Positions 51,080 through 60,436 of a stretch of 64,000 nucleotides of DNA are shown here, one piece after another. The DNA comes from Chlorobiota bacterium (lineage in GTDB: Bacteria; Bacteroidota; Ignavibacteria; OLB7). Under the pieces are notes generated by a model that saw nothing but the letters and a program-made list of their open reading frames with translations, made no database searches and was not told the origin of the DNA. Location: assembly GCA_028287785.1 (NCBI GenBank), contig JAQBOZ010000028.1, forward strand, positions 372,001-436,000, read 5' to 3'. Numbering within the stretch: position 1 is the first letter of the stretch; each line of letters starts with the position of its first letter. Position numbers and translations under genes: made by a program.

Positions 51080-51437
51080 CAGACCGTTGAACACCATCAT
51101 CCGCTGCGTTGGCGGAACCATCTTCCCAGGCCCCGGAGGGACGCAATCCCTGATGCGCGGGGCACCGCCCCGCGCACCTAACAAAAGCGGGAGGGGCAAT
51201 CCCCTCCCGCTGCTCCCAACGTGTGGTGGCTTCGGTTCCATTCAGGCGTACATGCTCCCCTCGTTGTGGTGGTGAAACGGAGGCGGTCTCATTACCATCC
51301 TCTCTACGGCGACATACCAGTCGAGGACGGTGAAGTCCGGTGTGGTTGTCCGGGACTTCTGCTCCCGCTCCAGCGGGTGGTGAACGGCCGGCGTGGTACT
51401 CCGGCTGGTTTTTTCTTGTGATGTTTCCATCAACAGG
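51080..51437. other. Intergenic stretch before the XRE-S24 promoter
   Basis: No supported gene; frames here are short. Contains a family B repeat (51128-51178). The remaining sequence before 51438 shows no recognisable element. Confidence 0.5.
51128..51178 (+). repeat. Dispersed GC-rich repeat, family B
   Basis: ccccggagggacgcaatccc followed by gcgcggggc-acc-gccccgcgc, near-identical in layout to the 11232 copy. It lies about 50 bp past the DUF1003 gene. Confidence 0.8.
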
Positions 51438-51466
51438 TTGACTTACTGGATGCAATGTAATATCTT
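51438..51466 (+). promoter_or_regulatory. Sigma70-like promoter of the XRE-S24 operon
   Basis: TTGACT (51438-51443), 17-bp spacer, TATCTT (51461-51466). The -35 matches 5/6 and the -10 4/6 of the consensus at ideal spacing. The -10 box lies inside a palindrome of the operator region. Confidence 0.6.
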
Positions 51467-51525
51467 TAGTGATAGAAATCAACACTATTGTGATATTTCT
51501 TCTATCAAAATAACGCTAAAGATAT
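51460..51525 (+). promoter_or_regulatory. Nested palindromes, probable operator of the XRE repressor
   Basis: Outer inverted repeat atatctttag (51460-51469) / ctaaagatat (51516-51525), the second arm overlapping the ATG of the XRE gene. Inside it are gatagaa (51471-51477) / ttctatc (51500-51506) and two gtgata half-sites. The stretch is markedly AT-rich compared with its surroundings. Confidence 0.6.
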
Positions 51526-51919
51526 GAGCACTCTGGGAGAACGAGTGAGGCAACTGCGGTTACGGCATAGGCTGTCACAGCAGGAATTTGCCGAAAATCT
51601 CGGTATTTCACAAAGTTTCCTTTCCGATATAGAGAGGGATACGAAGATTCCCGGGGGTGATACCCTGCTATCGCTAAAGCGATCATACGGGATAAGCATC
51701 GACTGGCTGCTGGGGGGTGAGCTGGAGATTTTTGAGGAGGGAGCGCGTGTGGACAATACCGGGAAGAGCCGTATGATTGTACCGTTGACGGTCGCCTCCG
51801 GTGACGACCGCGTCATGGTCCTTGAAACGAAGGTGGCCGAGATGGAACGAGAGATATTGACGCTTCGAGGTCAGATCTCCGCATACAAGGAGATTCTCAC
51901 TACATTGAAATCCAACTGA
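51524..51919 (+). CDS. XRE-family transcriptional regulator
   Basis: A 131-residue repressor-like protein. Residues 5-65 are a Cro/CI-type helix-turn-helix (RLRHRLSQQEFAENLGISQS, FLSDIERDTKIPGGDTLLSL, SYGISIDWLLGG). Residues 92-127 form a coiled coil (VMVLETKVAEMEREILTLRG), probably for dimerisation. Its start codon lies in the second arm of the operator palindrome, so it most likely represses itself. The next gene, an S24 peptidase, starts one base after the stop. Together they have the two functions that LexA and CI carry in one chain. Confidence 0.88.
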   Translation: MSTLGERVRQLRLRHRLSQQEFAENLGISQSFLSDIERDTKIPGGDTLLSLKRSYGISIDWLLGGELEIFEEGARVDNTGKSRMIVPLTVASGDDRVMVLETKVAEMEREILTLRGQISAYKEILTTLKSN

Positions 51920-51920
51920 G

Positions 51921-52409
51921 ATGAAAAGCGACCGCGAACAGCCTTCCAACGTGTTGCCGATATCAGGGTCCAGACACCAGCCGTTGCGGATCACGGAATT
52001 CTATATGCCCGAGCTATCCGATATCATCGCCCTCCCCCTCTTTCTTGCACCGGTCTCCGCCGGCTCACCCATGTCGGCAGAGGATTATGTCGAGCGAAAA
52101 CTCGATATCAGCCGCCATCTGGTGAAAAACCCCGCCACGACCTTCCTGGTCCGCGTCACCGGCAACTCGATGACCGGCGCGGGAATACAGTCGGGCGATC
52201 TCCTCGTCGTCGATAGCTCCATCGAAGCCGAGGATGGAAAAGTTGTCATCGCCGTGGTCGATGGCGAGCTTACCGTGAAACGGCTCCGCCACGATGGCGA
52301 AGCGATCAGCCTCCTCCCCGAAAATCCCGACTACGCCCCGATCGAGCTCGCCAGCGATGCCAGCTTCCAGATCTGGGGAGTGGTCACCAGCGTGATCCAC
52401 AACCTCTGA
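51921..52409 (+). CDS. UmuD/LexA-like S24-family autopeptidase
   Basis: A 162-residue S24 peptidase. The probable self-cleavage site is A47-G48 (PVSAGSPM), the nucleophile is S83 (VTGNSMTGAG) and the base K120 (GELTVKRL). Cleavage site to Ser is 36 residues and Ser to Lys is 37, the same spacing as E. coli UmuD (24/60/97). In UmuD and LexA, RecA-ssDNA filaments stimulate this self-cleavage in the SOS response. It has no helix-turn-helix, and there is no umuC or other polymerase gene downstream. It is coupled to the XRE gene upstream, so a role as the peptidase half of a split repressor is likely but inferred. Confidence 0.86.
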   Translation: MKSDREQPSNVLPISGSRHQPLRITEFYMPELSDIIALPLFLAPVSAGSPMSAEDYVERKLDISRHLVKNPATTFLVRVTGNSMTGAGIQSGDLLVVDSSIEAEDGKVVIAVVDGELTVKRLRHDGEAISLLPENPDYAPIELASDASFQIWGVVTSVIHNL

Positions 52410-52426
52410 GCCCCCTTCGGGGGGCT
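52409..52426 (+). terminator. TTCG-loop hairpin at the end of the XRE-S24 operon
   Basis: Stem agccccc / gggggct with an ultra-stable TTCG loop, beginning at the stop codon of the peptidase gene. No T-run follows, so termination may be rho-assisted. Confidence 0.6.
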
Positions 52427-52470
52427 TCCCGCGATCGCCGACGATATCGGCCCGCATCCGCCCGTTTTCC

Positions 52471-52478
52471 TATCTTTG
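52471..52478 (+). promoter_or_regulatory. Possible -7 element (TATCTTTG) upstream of the E1 dehydrogenase gene
   Basis: Matches TAnnTTTG, 135 bp upstream of the ATG. No TTG at the -33 position. Weak support. Confidence 0.3.
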
Positions 52479-52612
52479 CCGATTCCTCTGAACGTTCCCG
52501 AGCGCGGGCATCATGCGGTGCCCCTCCGGGCGTTCCGTTGCTTGTGACGATCTCATTCCCCAACCGGTCACCGTCCCGTCAGGACCGCGACCACTATTGC
52601 GACAGCGATTCA

Positions 52613-54763
52613 ATGGCAAAGCACAGCTCGATGAAGAAAACCCAGGCCGGGGCCTCGCCGGCTCCCGCCACAACCGTGGACGCGCCGGAAAACAACGCGG
52701 TCATCATCGACTGGCTCCGCGTGGCCCGGCTGATGTTCCTCTCACGCGCGCTCGATGATATCGAAGAGGAGCGCCTGGTGCCGCAGGGGCTTGTCACCTA
52801 TCAGTTCTCATCGCGCGGACACGATCTTGCCCAGATCCTACTGGGCGTGATGATGAACAACCCGCACGATGCCGCCACGGTCTACTATCGCTCACGTCCG
52901 TTCGTGCTGGCACAGGGGCTTACCCCGGAGGAGGCGGTCCGCAGCACGATGGGACGCACCGGCGGGATCTCCGAGGGTCGCGATATCGGCGTGGTCCACA
53001 ACCTTCCGTCGCGCGGGGCGGCCACCGTGCTGCCGACCAGCGGCGACGTGGGGGCGCAGTACACGCCGGCGGCAGGCTGGGCACAGGCCATCCGCTATCG
53101 CGCCGATGTGATGAAGCAGGAGGAATGGAACGGGGCGATTGCCGCCGCGCTCGGTGGCGATGCATCGTGCGCCACCAATGGATTCTGGGCGGCGCTCAAC
53201 ATCGTGACCACGGGAAAGCTCCCCTATCTCTTCTTCATCGAGGACAACGGCTACGGCATCTCCGTTCCCGGCACCTACCAGACCCCCGGCGCCAACATCG
53301 CGGAGAACCTCCGCTCCTTCGGCGATCTCACCATCCTGGATGGCAGCGGCACCGATCCGGTGGAGACTTCCACGCTGATCGCCCAGGCGGTGGCGCAGAT
53401 CCGCGCCGGCAACGGCCCCGTCCTCCTCCGCCTTACCGTCCCCCGCCTCGCCGGCCACTCCTTCGTCGATACGCAGGCGTACAAGCCGGCCGAGCTGCTC
53501 GAACGCGAGCGCGCCGCCGATCCGCTGCCGAAGCTGCGGGACTATCTGATCGGCGAGGGGATCGTCTCCGCCGATGAATGGGAACGGCTGGAGAGCGCAA
53601 CGCGAAAAGAGGCCGAGGAAGCGGTGGAACGCGCGCTTGCATCGGATCAGCCGTCGCGCGATGTCGTGCTGGATAATGTCTACTACGAAAGCGGGCAGCC
53701 GCAGCAGGTGGGGGGAGTGATCCCGGAGATCGGCGAGCAGGAATATCGCGCGGCGTTCAGGAACGGCGCGGAGCCGAACCCCTCCGGGCCACGGATGAAC
53801 CTGATCGACGCGGTGCGGCAGACGCTGAACGGGGAGCTGGAGCGGAACAATCGACTTATCGTCTTCGGAGAGGATGTGGGGATGAAGGGGGGCGTTCACG
53901 GCGCCACGATCGACATGCAGACCCGTTTCGGCGCCGATCGCGTCTTCGATACATCGCTGAACGAGGAAGGGATTATCGGTCGCGCGGTCGGCATGGCGAT
54001 GGCCGGGCTGATGCCGGTGCCGGAGATTCAGTTCCGCAAGTACGCCGATCCTGCCCACGAGCAGATCAACGACTGCGGCACGATCCGCTGGCGGACCGCT
54101 GGAAAATTCGCGGCGCCGATGGTGGTCCGCATCCCCGTCGGCTTCGGCAAGAAGACCGGCGATCCCTGGCACTCGGTTTCCGGCGAGGCGATCTACGCGC
54201 ACCTGATCGGCTGGCGCATCGCATTTCCATCCAACGCGCAGGATGCGGTGGGGCTTCTCCGCACGGCGCTGCGGGGAAATGATCCCACGTTCTTCTTCGA
54301 ACACCGCGGGCTTCTGGATACCAGGGAGGGACGCCGTCCCTATCCGGGAGATGATTATATGATCCCGTTCGGCGTGGCGCAGGTTGTGCGGGAAGGAACG
54401 GATCTGACGATTGTGACCTGGGGGGAGATGGTCCATCGCGCAATGGAAGCAGCCTCGAACAGCAACGCGAGCGTTGAGGTGATCGATCTGCGGACGGTGA
54501 TGCCGTGGGATCGCGAGGCGGTGCTCCGCTCGGTACGGAAAACAAACCGCTGCATCGTGGTCCATGAGGATAACTGGACGTGCGGCTTCGGCGCGGAGAT
54601 CGCGGCCACCATCGCCCAGGACGCCTTTACCTGGCTCGATGCCCCGGTGGAACGGATGGCCACCGCCGATTGCCCCATCCCCTACAACCCGCTGCTGATG
54701 GAAGTCGTGGTCCCGACGGCCGGGAAGATCGCCGCGCGGATCGCAAAGGTGATGGCGTTCTGA
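52613..54763 (+). CDS. 2-oxoacid dehydrogenase E1, alpha-beta fusion
   Basis: A 716-residue thiamine-diphosphate enzyme. Residues about 30-350 are the E1 alpha chain (RGHDLAQILLGVMM, GRDIGVVHNLPSRG, GGDASCATNGFWAALN with the downstream DNGYG forming the TPP motif). Residues about 375-716 are the E1 beta chain (RMNLIDAVRQTLNGELERNN, VFGEDVGMKGGVHGAT, DTSLNEEGIIGRAVGMAMAG). The fused form is known from branched-chain and pyruvate dehydrogenase E1 of several bacteria. It decarboxylates a 2-oxoacid and loads the lipoyl arm of E2; E2 and E3 are not in the window, so the substrate is open. ATG 52613 is chosen over the frame's upstream end at 52538. Confidence 0.9.
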   Translation: MAKHSSMKKTQAGASPAPATTVDAPENNAVIIDWLRVARLMFLSRALDDIEEERLVPQGLVTYQFSSRGHDLAQILLGVMMNNPHDAATVYYRSRPFVLAQGLTPEEAVRSTMGRTGGISEGRDIGVVHNLPSRGAATVLPTSGDVGAQYTPAAGWAQAIRYRADVMKQEEWNGAIAAALGGDASCATNGFWAALNIVTTGKLPYLFFIEDNGYGISVPGTYQTPGANIAENLRSFGDLTILDGSGTDPVETSTLIAQAVAQIRAGNGPVLLRLTVPRLAGHSFVDTQAYKPAELLERERAADPLPKLRDYLIGEGIVSADEWERLESATRKEAEEAVERALASDQPSRDVVLDNVYYESGQPQQVGGVIPEIGEQEYRAAFRNGAEPNPSGPRMNLIDAVRQTLNGELERNNRLIVFGEDVGMKGGVHGATIDMQTRFGADRVFDTSLNEEGIIGRAVGMAMAGLMPVPEIQFRKYADPAHEQINDCGTIRWRTAGKFAAPMVVRIPVGFGKKTGDPWHSVSGEAIYAHLIGWRIAFPSNAQDAVGLLRTALRGNDPTFFFEHRGLLDTREGRRPYPGDDYMIPFGVAQVVREGTDLTIVTWGEMVHRAMEAASNSNASVEVIDLRTVMPWDREAVLRSVRKTNRCIVVHEDNWTCGFGAEIAATIAQDAFTWLDAPVERMATADCPIPYNPLLMEVVVPTAGKIAARIAKVMAF

Positions 54764-54816
54764 GAGCCGCGCCGGTTATCGACACGGGAAACGATCCCAC
54801 GAGTTGAAAGCCCTCA

Positions 54817-54848
54817 GCGCCCCCGATGAGATCGTTCATCGGGGGCGC
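54817..54848 (+). terminator. Rho-independent-type terminator after the E1 gene
   Basis: Perfect 13-bp stem gcgcccccgatga / tcatcgggggcgc with a 6-nt loop, followed by ccgcctttatcc. Located 54 bp past the stop codon. Confidence 0.8.
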
Positions 54849-54970
54849 CCGCCTTTATCCCCCGGCCCCTGTTGATAGATCGTATACCGTTGCGAAACCG
54901 GCCGGCATGCGTCGGTGAGGGGAGCGCGTTGAAAGCCATCGGCGCGCATCGGCAACTCACGGGGCGTTTA

Positions 54971-54978
54971 TACGTTTG
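54971..54978 (+). promoter_or_regulatory. Possible -7 element (TACGTTTG) upstream of the DUF5686 gene
   Basis: Matches TAnnTTTG, 74 bp upstream of the ATG at 55052. No TTG at -33. Confidence 0.3.
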
Positions 54979-55051
54979 CCCGCGCCACGGCGCGCGCTAC
55001 ACAGGACGCCATCGCCCCGATCCGGCAACGCAATCACGGATATATCGATAC

Positions 55052-57460
55052 ATGCGCTATCTCTCCAGCTTACTCTTCATTCTTCTGATGCTGGCGGCAA
55101 CGGCCCGCGCGCAGCAGACCATCACGGTGGATGGAACCGTGGTCGATGCCGATTCCAGGGCGCCGATCGGCGGCGCAATCGTCACCATCACGACGGCGGG
55201 AAAACGCACCTACACCAACGCATCCGGGCGGTTCCGGCTGCCGGTCCCCGCCGGAACGCACACCATCCGCGCCTCATCGATCGGCTTTCGCGACACATCG
55301 ATCACCATCTCCACCGGCTCCCCTCACATCACCATCGCGCTCCGCGCCTCATCGATTCCTCTTCAGGAAGTGCAGGTGACGGCGGAGAACAACGCCGAAA
55401 AGATCGTCCGCCACGCCATCGAACGGAAGAACGAGAACCAGGCGAAGAGCAGAACCGTGCAGGGGCTTCTCTACTCGAAAATCGTCTACACGCTTGGAGG
55501 GAACGGCATCGGGCTGACCGATATCGACCGGCAGGCGGTGCTGGAAACATTCTCCCGCGCCTATTACAGCAGCAGGGGGCCACGTCTGGAGGTGATTCAG
55601 CGTCGCCAGACCGCCAACGTTCCGGCCGGCGACAATCTGGCCGCGCTCGGCAATTTCATCAGCTTCTACCAGGACGAGCTGCCGATCCTCGGCGTCATCA
55701 TCCCATCGCCTCTCAACGAAAGCACGCTCTCCCGCTACCGATTTTCCATCCGTGACCGGACCACGCTTGGCGGAGAAACGGTGTACGTGATCGATGTGAA
55801 GCCGGCGACCAGGCTGCTGCCGGCGTTCGAGGGAACGATCCATATCGTGGCGAACAGCTACAACCTCGTCGCGGTGGATCTCCGCCCTTCGGCATCGACG
55901 GCCATCCCGTACGTGCGGGATCTTCATTTCCGCCAGAGCTTCGAGAAATTTCAGGATGATATCTGGGAGCCGACCAGCCTTGATGTTTCCGCGAAGGGAG
56001 GAGCCTCGCTCGTCAGCGGCCTGGCCGATGTCGATCTCTCCATCAGCGCCGGCAGCATCTTCACGGAGTTGAAGGTGAACGAGCCGATACCCGATTCGGT
56101 CTACGCCGGGAAGAAGATCATCTCCGCCGCCCCGGACGCCGATTCCGCCCGGCTGGAATTCTGGGAGAACAACAGGTTGAGCGAGTTGACGGCGGAGGAA
56201 AAGGAGATTTATACGAAGACCGACAGCCTGGTGGCAAACCGGGACACGAGCAACGAGACGCCGCGGGAAGGGCTTGGCATCAGCCCGGTGGTCGAGTTCA
56301 ATCGCGTCGGGAGCGCATCGCTCGGGCTGGGGCTGGACCGGGCGCTCGGGCCTGTCGATCTGGATGGACATGCGTCGTACAGCTTCGGGCTGCGGCGGAT
56401 GTTCGGCGATCTCACCGTCACCGTCCCGCTTATCGAGCGGCGGAAGCGGACAAGGGGGATTTCGATATCGAGCGGCGAGGGGGTTTCCGGGTTCGAAAGC
56501 GGCACGGATGGCTCGCTGGCAATCCACGCCGGCATCTTCTCCAATCTCTCCGCCACCACCAGCGACCGGAGCCATCCGATGGTGATCAACACCATGATGG
56601 CAGCCCTGTTTCATCGCGACTACTACGATTATTTCCGAAAGGACGGATGGCGGGCCGGGATCGACGCGCGCGCCGGAGAGCTTCGCGCCGGCGTGGAACT
56701 GGAGATGTCGCGGCAATTCAGCGCGCCGGTCACCACCAACCGATCGATCTTCGAGCACTATCTCTTCCGGCCGAACCCGGCCATCCCGGACGGAAACTAT
56801 CGCACCGCCAGCGCCACTCTTCAGTGCGGGACGCCGGAAGCATTGTCCGGCGGCACCAGCGATCCGGAACTCGGCGCTGAGCTGACGGGGCTGTACGGAG
56901 AGGAAACCCGTTCCGGGCGGAGCTTCCGGGGAGCCGAGGGAACGCTGCGGCTCCTCCTCCCCACCATCCCGACCGGCTACGCGCCGATGCTGCTGGACCT
57001 GAGCCTCCGCGGCGGCATCGGTGGCGACGATCTGCCGACGCAATATCAGTTCAGGATGCGGACATCGAACGGCTTTATCGGCGCGCCGACCGGGTTTATC
57101 GGGTCGCCCGGCCTCTTCTATTCCGCGCCGACCGGCATCTACGGCGGCACGCGCTACGCCGCTGTTGTGGCGCGGCACGATTTCACCGATATCCTCTGGC
57201 GCGCCTTGGGGCTCCCCACATATGATGGCCGGGGCATCGGGATTGCGGCGGCCGGGGCGAGCGGATATTTCGAGAACCGGGGGACGGCGGGCTACCGCTC
57301 CACGGGAGGAACATGGTACAGCGAGGCGGGATTTGATGTCGGCAACATCCCCACCTTCGTGGGTAATCTTATATTCCTCCAATTCGGCGCGCGCTGGGGC
57401 GTTGGCCCTCTCGGTGCAGGCCGGTTCGGGGGGGTGCTCGGCATCTCCCTCCGGCAATAG
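55052..57460 (+). CDS. DUF5686 and carboxypeptidase-like regulatory domain protein
   Basis: An 802-residue outer-membrane protein. Signal peptide MRYLSSLLFILLMLAATARA, then a carboxypeptidase-D-like domain (VDGTVVDADSRAPIGGAIVT, TNASGRFRLPVPAGTHTIRA) at about 24-100. The DUF5686 region follows (AEKIVRHAIERKNEN-type helix, YSKIVYTLGGNG, FISFYQDELPILGVIIPSPL, FEGTIHIVANSYNLVAVDLR), and then a C-terminal barrel. DUF5686 proteins occur in Bacteroidota outer membranes and their function is unknown; the layout resembles a receptor without a TonB plug. The frame is open from 54872, but the signal peptide fixes 55052. Confidence 0.85.
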   Translation: MRYLSSLLFILLMLAATARAQQTITVDGTVVDADSRAPIGGAIVTITTAGKRTYTNASGRFRLPVPAGTHTIRASSIGFRDTSITISTGSPHITIALRASSIPLQEVQVTAENNAEKIVRHAIERKNENQAKSRTVQGLLYSKIVYTLGGNGIGLTDIDRQAVLETFSRAYYSSRGPRLEVIQRRQTANVPAGDNLAALGNFISFYQDELPILGVIIPSPLNESTLSRYRFSIRDRTTLGGETVYVIDVKPATRLLPAFEGTIHIVANSYNLVAVDLRPSASTAIPYVRDLHFRQSFEKFQDDIWEPTSLDVSAKGGASLVSGLADVDLSISAGSIFTELKVNEPIPDSVYAGKKIISAAPDADSARLEFWENNRLSELTAEEKEIYTKTDSLVANRDTSNETPREGLGISPVVEFNRVGSASLGLGLDRALGPVDLDGHASYSFGLRRMFGDLTVTVPLIERRKRTRGISISSGEGVSGFESGTDGSLAIHAGIFSNLSATTSDRSHPMVINTMMAALFHRDYYDYFRKDGWRAGIDARAGELRAGVELEMSRQFSAPVTTNRSIFEHYLFRPNPAIPDGNYRTASATLQCGTPEALSGGTSDPELGAELTGLYGEETRSGRSFRGAEGTLRLLLPTIPTGYAPMLLDLSLRGGIGGDDLPTQYQFRMRTSNGFIGAPTGFIGSPGLFYSAPTGIYGGTRYAAVVARHDFTDILWRALGLPTYDGRGIGIAAAGASGYFENRGTAGYRSTGGTWYSEAGFDVGNIPTFVGNLIFLQFGARWGVGPLGAGRFGGVLGISLRQ

Positions 57461-57523
57461 GTTCCGGCTCCAAAGTTGTGCGTTTTTCGGCCTGGCGCCG
57501 GGTCACGATTCGCGATATCGAAC

Positions 57524-57799
57524 ATGGCGAAGGAAAAAAAAGTCGAGGACGATATCCTCTGGAAGATGCTCGCCAGCGAGCTTGGCATCCCCGAAGTGCG
57601 GGAGTTGCAGGTTTATCTGGCCGGGGAATCCGATCATTACGAGATGGGATATGGGGAGCTGGCGATCGAGCCATACGACGGGCGTGGCGGCCGGAGCGCG
57701 ATCTTCCGCGTCCGGCATGCCCGTCATGGCGAAACGCTGGTGAGTGCCAGCGCGCTGCGAAGCGCACTGCACGACCTGATCCATGAACTGCGACGATAG
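57524..57799 (+). CDS. Small cytoplasmic protein of unknown function
   Basis: A 91-residue protein, [20 protein letters not shown] at the start and [15 protein letters not shown] at the end, with no signal peptide, membrane segment or known domain. The charged N-terminus and the middle part ([20 protein letters not shown]) suggest a small alpha/beta fold. It lies 63 bp after the DUF5686 gene and 50 bp before transketolase, on the same strand, so it may belong to the transketolase operon. The frame is open from 57476; ATG 57524 is chosen as the more natural start. Confidence 0.6.
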   Translation: MAKEKKVEDDILWKMLASELGIPEVRELQVYLAGESDHYEMGYGELAIEPYDGRGGRSAIFRVRHARHGETLVSASALRSALHDLIHELRR

Positions 57800-57849
57800 C
57801 GGAACGGGCACGGAACAGAATCAGATCACTTCAACAACGAGGCAACACT

Positions 57850-59919
57850 GTGGATACCACGGTAAACCATGAGCGCAACATCAACACGATCCGCCTTCTC
57901 GCGGTCGATGCCGTCGAAGCGGCACAGTCAGGTCACCCGGGGCTTCCGCTTGGCGTATCGCCGATGGCGTATGTGCTCTGGACCCGGCATATGCGGTTCA
58001 ACCCCGCAAACCCGCAATGGGCCGGGCGCGATCGTTTCGTCCTCTCCGCGGGGCATGGTTCCGCCCTCCTCTACTCGCTTCTCTATCTGTTCGGCTATCC
58101 GGGGATGACGCTGGATCAGCTGAAGAACTTCCGGCAGTACGGGAGCCTGACGCCGGGGCATCCCGAATGGCATCTCACCGATGGCGTGGAGGTGACCACC
58201 GGCCCGCTGGGGCAGGGGATCGCCAACGCCGTCGGCATCGCCCTTGCGGAGCGCCATCTGGCCGCCACGCTGAACCGCGATGGGGCGCCGGTGGCCGATT
58301 TCCACACCTACGTCATCGTCGGCGACGGCGATCTGATGGAGGGGATCTCCTCGGAGGCATCCTCGCTGGCAGGGCATCTCAAGCTGCACCGGCTGATTGC
58401 CCTGTACGATGACAACCATATCTCGATCGATGGCTCCACCGATCTGGCGTTCACCGAGGATGTCGCCGCCCGCTATCGCGCGTACGGATGGAATGTGGAG
58501 GAAGTGGGGGATGGAAACGATATCGAGGGCATCGACGCGGCCATCACCCGCTGCAAGTCGGTGACGGACCGGCCCAGCCTGATCCGCGTCAGAACGACGA
58601 TCGGCTACGGCTCTCCGCATCGCGCGGGGACCGCGGAGGCGCATGGAACGCCGCTTGGACCGGAGGAGACGAAGCTGGTGAAACAGCGCTTCGGGTTCGA
58701 TCCCGACAAGAGCTTCGTGGTCTATGACGATGTGCGCGAGTATTTCGCCGGCTTTACCGCCAGGGGAGCGGAGCTGGAGAAGGAGTATGTCGCGATGCTC
58801 GATGAGTACCGGAAGAATTTTCCCGATATCGCGCCGCTGTATGACCAGTGGGTGGAACGCCGGCTCCCCGAGAACTGGCGCGACGCTCTCCCGAAATTCG
58901 CCGTCGGCGATGACATGGCGACCCGCGCGGCGAGCGGAAAGGTGCTGGACGCGATCGTCCCGAAAATCCCGATGATGATCGGCGGCTCGGCCGATCTGAC
59001 ACCCTCCAACAACACGAAGTTCAAGGGGAGCGAGGATCTGACGCCCGCCAACTACGGCGGCCGGTATGTCCGCTACGGCGTCCGCGAACACGGCATGGGA
59101 GGGGTCATGAACGGCATGGCAGTCACGGGGCTGATCCCGTATGGCGGCACGTTCCTCTGCTTCAGCGACTACATGCGCCCGGCGATCCGCATCGCGGCGC
59201 TCAGCCACTATCCCACCATCTTCGTCTTCACGCACGATTCGATCGGCCTGGGGGAGGATGGCCCCACGCACCAGCCGGTGGAGCATTACGCGGCGCTGCG
59301 GGCAATCCCGAACCTCTACTTCATACGCCCGGCGGACGCCAACGAGACATCGTTCGGGTGGCAGATCGCGCTGGAGAATCGCGACAACCCGATCGCCTTC
59401 GCCCTCTCCCGCCAGAAACTCCCGACGCTCGCCGGAACCGATCAGGGGGGGGCTCTCAAGGGGGCCTACGTCCTGATCGATGCCGAACAGCCGGATATCA
59501 TCATCGCCGCCACGGGCAGCGAAGTCCATGTGGCGGTGGATGCCGCGAAAATCCTTGTCAGCCATAACGTATCGCCGCGGATCGTGAGCATGCCGTGCTG
59601 GGAGATCTTCGAGGAGCAGTCGGAGGAATATCGCGAGGAGGTGTTCCCATTCGCAGTGCCGGTGATCGGCGTGGAGGCGGGCGTGGAGATGGGATGGCAG
59701 GGCTATGCCGATGGATTTGTCGGGATGAAGCGCTACGGCACATCCGCGCCGGGAGAGGTGGCGATGGATAAATTCTGCTTCACCGCGGAACACGTTGCCG
59801 ACCGGGCGATGGGGCTGCTGGCGGAGATCGTCTCCTTCCGCGAGGTCGTGCAGAACAGGCTGGAATCGGAGATGATGGAGGAGATGAACGATGAGCAGTC
59901 CGCGCCGGACGAGGCGTAA
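57850..59919 (+). CDS. tkt: Transketolase
   Basis: A 689-residue TPP enzyme that moves two-carbon units between sugar phosphates in the pentose-phosphate pathway. The TPP motif is in [20 protein letters not shown]; the conserved [18 protein letters not shown] start, HGTPLGPEE loop, [12 protein letters not shown] and [14 protein letters not shown] are present. The start is GTG 57850 with gagg 7 nt upstream. The next gene is rpiB, 47 bp on, so the two pentose-phosphate enzymes are probably co-transcribed. Confidence 0.95.
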   Translation: MDTTVNHERNINTIRLLAVDAVEAAQSGHPGLPLGVSPMAYVLWTRHMRFNPANPQWAGRDRFVLSAGHGSALLYSLLYLFGYPGMTLDQLKNFRQYGSLTPGHPEWHLTDGVEVTTGPLGQGIANAVGIALAERHLAATLNRDGAPVADFHTYVIVGDGDLMEGISSEASSLAGHLKLHRLIALYDDNHISIDGSTDLAFTEDVAARYRAYGWNVEEVGDGNDIEGIDAAITRCKSVTDRPSLIRVRTTIGYGSPHRAGTAEAHGTPLGPEETKLVKQRFGFDPDKSFVVYDDVREYFAGFTARGAELEKEYVAMLDEYRKNFPDIAPLYDQWVERRLPENWRDALPKFAVGDDMATRAASGKVLDAIVPKIPMMIGGSADLTPSNNTKFKGSEDLTPANYGGRYVRYGVREHGMGGVMNGMAVTGLIPYGGTFLCFSDYMRPAIRIAALSHYPTIFVFTHDSIGLGEDGPTHQPVEHYAALRAIPNLYFIRPADANETSFGWQIALENRDNPIAFALSRQKLPTLAGTDQGGALKGAYVLIDAEQPDIIIAATGSEVHVAVDAAKILVSHNVSPRIVSMPCWEIFEEQSEEYREEVFPFAVPVIGVEAGVEMGWQGYADGFVGMKRYGTSAPGEVAMDKFCFTAEHVADRAMGLLAEIVSFREVVQNRLESEMMEEMNDEQSAPDEA

Positions 59920-59966
59920 CCGGAAGTGCCGGTTCCCCGATGCAACAATCGATTGATTCCACGACC

Positions 59967-60416
59967 ATGAAACTCGTCATCGCCAGCGATCACGCAGGCT
60001 TCTCAATGAAGGAGCGCCTCCGCCCCTGGCTCGCCGGGCAGGGGCATGAGGTGGAGGATCTGGGGGCGTTCAACGAACAGCCGAGCGATTATCCCGATTT
60101 CGCCGGCGCCGTGGCGCGCGCCGTGCTGGAGGGACGCGCGCACCGGGGGCTTCTTCTCTGCGGAAGCGGCGTGGGGGCATCGATCGCCGCCAACAAGTTC
60201 CGGGGCATCCGCGCCGCGCTGGCACACGATACCTTCTCCGCGCGCCAGTGCGTCTTCGACGACGACGCAAACGTGCTCTGTCTGGGTCCGCGCGTTATCG
60301 GGGAGGAGCTGGCGAAGGTGCTGGTGACGGCGTTTCTATCGGTGGAGTTCAGCGGTCTGGAGCGGCACATGCGGCGGCTGGCGAAGCTGAAGGAGATTGA
60401 AGATAGTGACAGATAA
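59967..60416 (+). CDS. rpiB: Ribose-5-phosphate isomerase B
   Basis: A 149-residue isomerase that interconverts ribulose-5-phosphate and ribose-5-phosphate, feeding transketolase. The start [16 protein letters not shown], the catalytic C65 (LLCGSGVG), and the [20 protein letters not shown] loop are typical. The ATG at 59940 would add nine residues; 59967 fits the family. A family A palindrome lies between it and the next, convergent gene. Confidence 0.94.
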   Translation: MKLVIASDHAGFSMKERLRPWLAGQGHEVEDLGAFNEQPSDYPDFAGAVARAVLEGRAHRGLLLCGSGVGASIAANKFRGIRAALAHDTFSARQCVFDDDANVLCLGPRVIGEELAKVLVTAFLSVEFSGLERHMRRLAKLKEIEDSDR

Positions 60417-60436
60417 TATTGTCGATACTGGCGCGC

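Noticed and set aside
11232-51178. Family B repeats as insertion sequences
   Set aside because: No transposase, terminal inverted repeats with target duplications or coding capacity were seen; they look like non-coding repeats.
52410-52612. umuC or another translesion polymerase after the UmuD-like gene
   Set aside because: The next gene is the E1 dehydrogenase fusion; no polymerase motifs are present in the 203-bp gap or nearby.
57928-59793. 621-codon open frame antisense to transketolase
   Set aside because: Antisense register effect again; low-complexity Arg/His/Asp composition and no recognisable domain.
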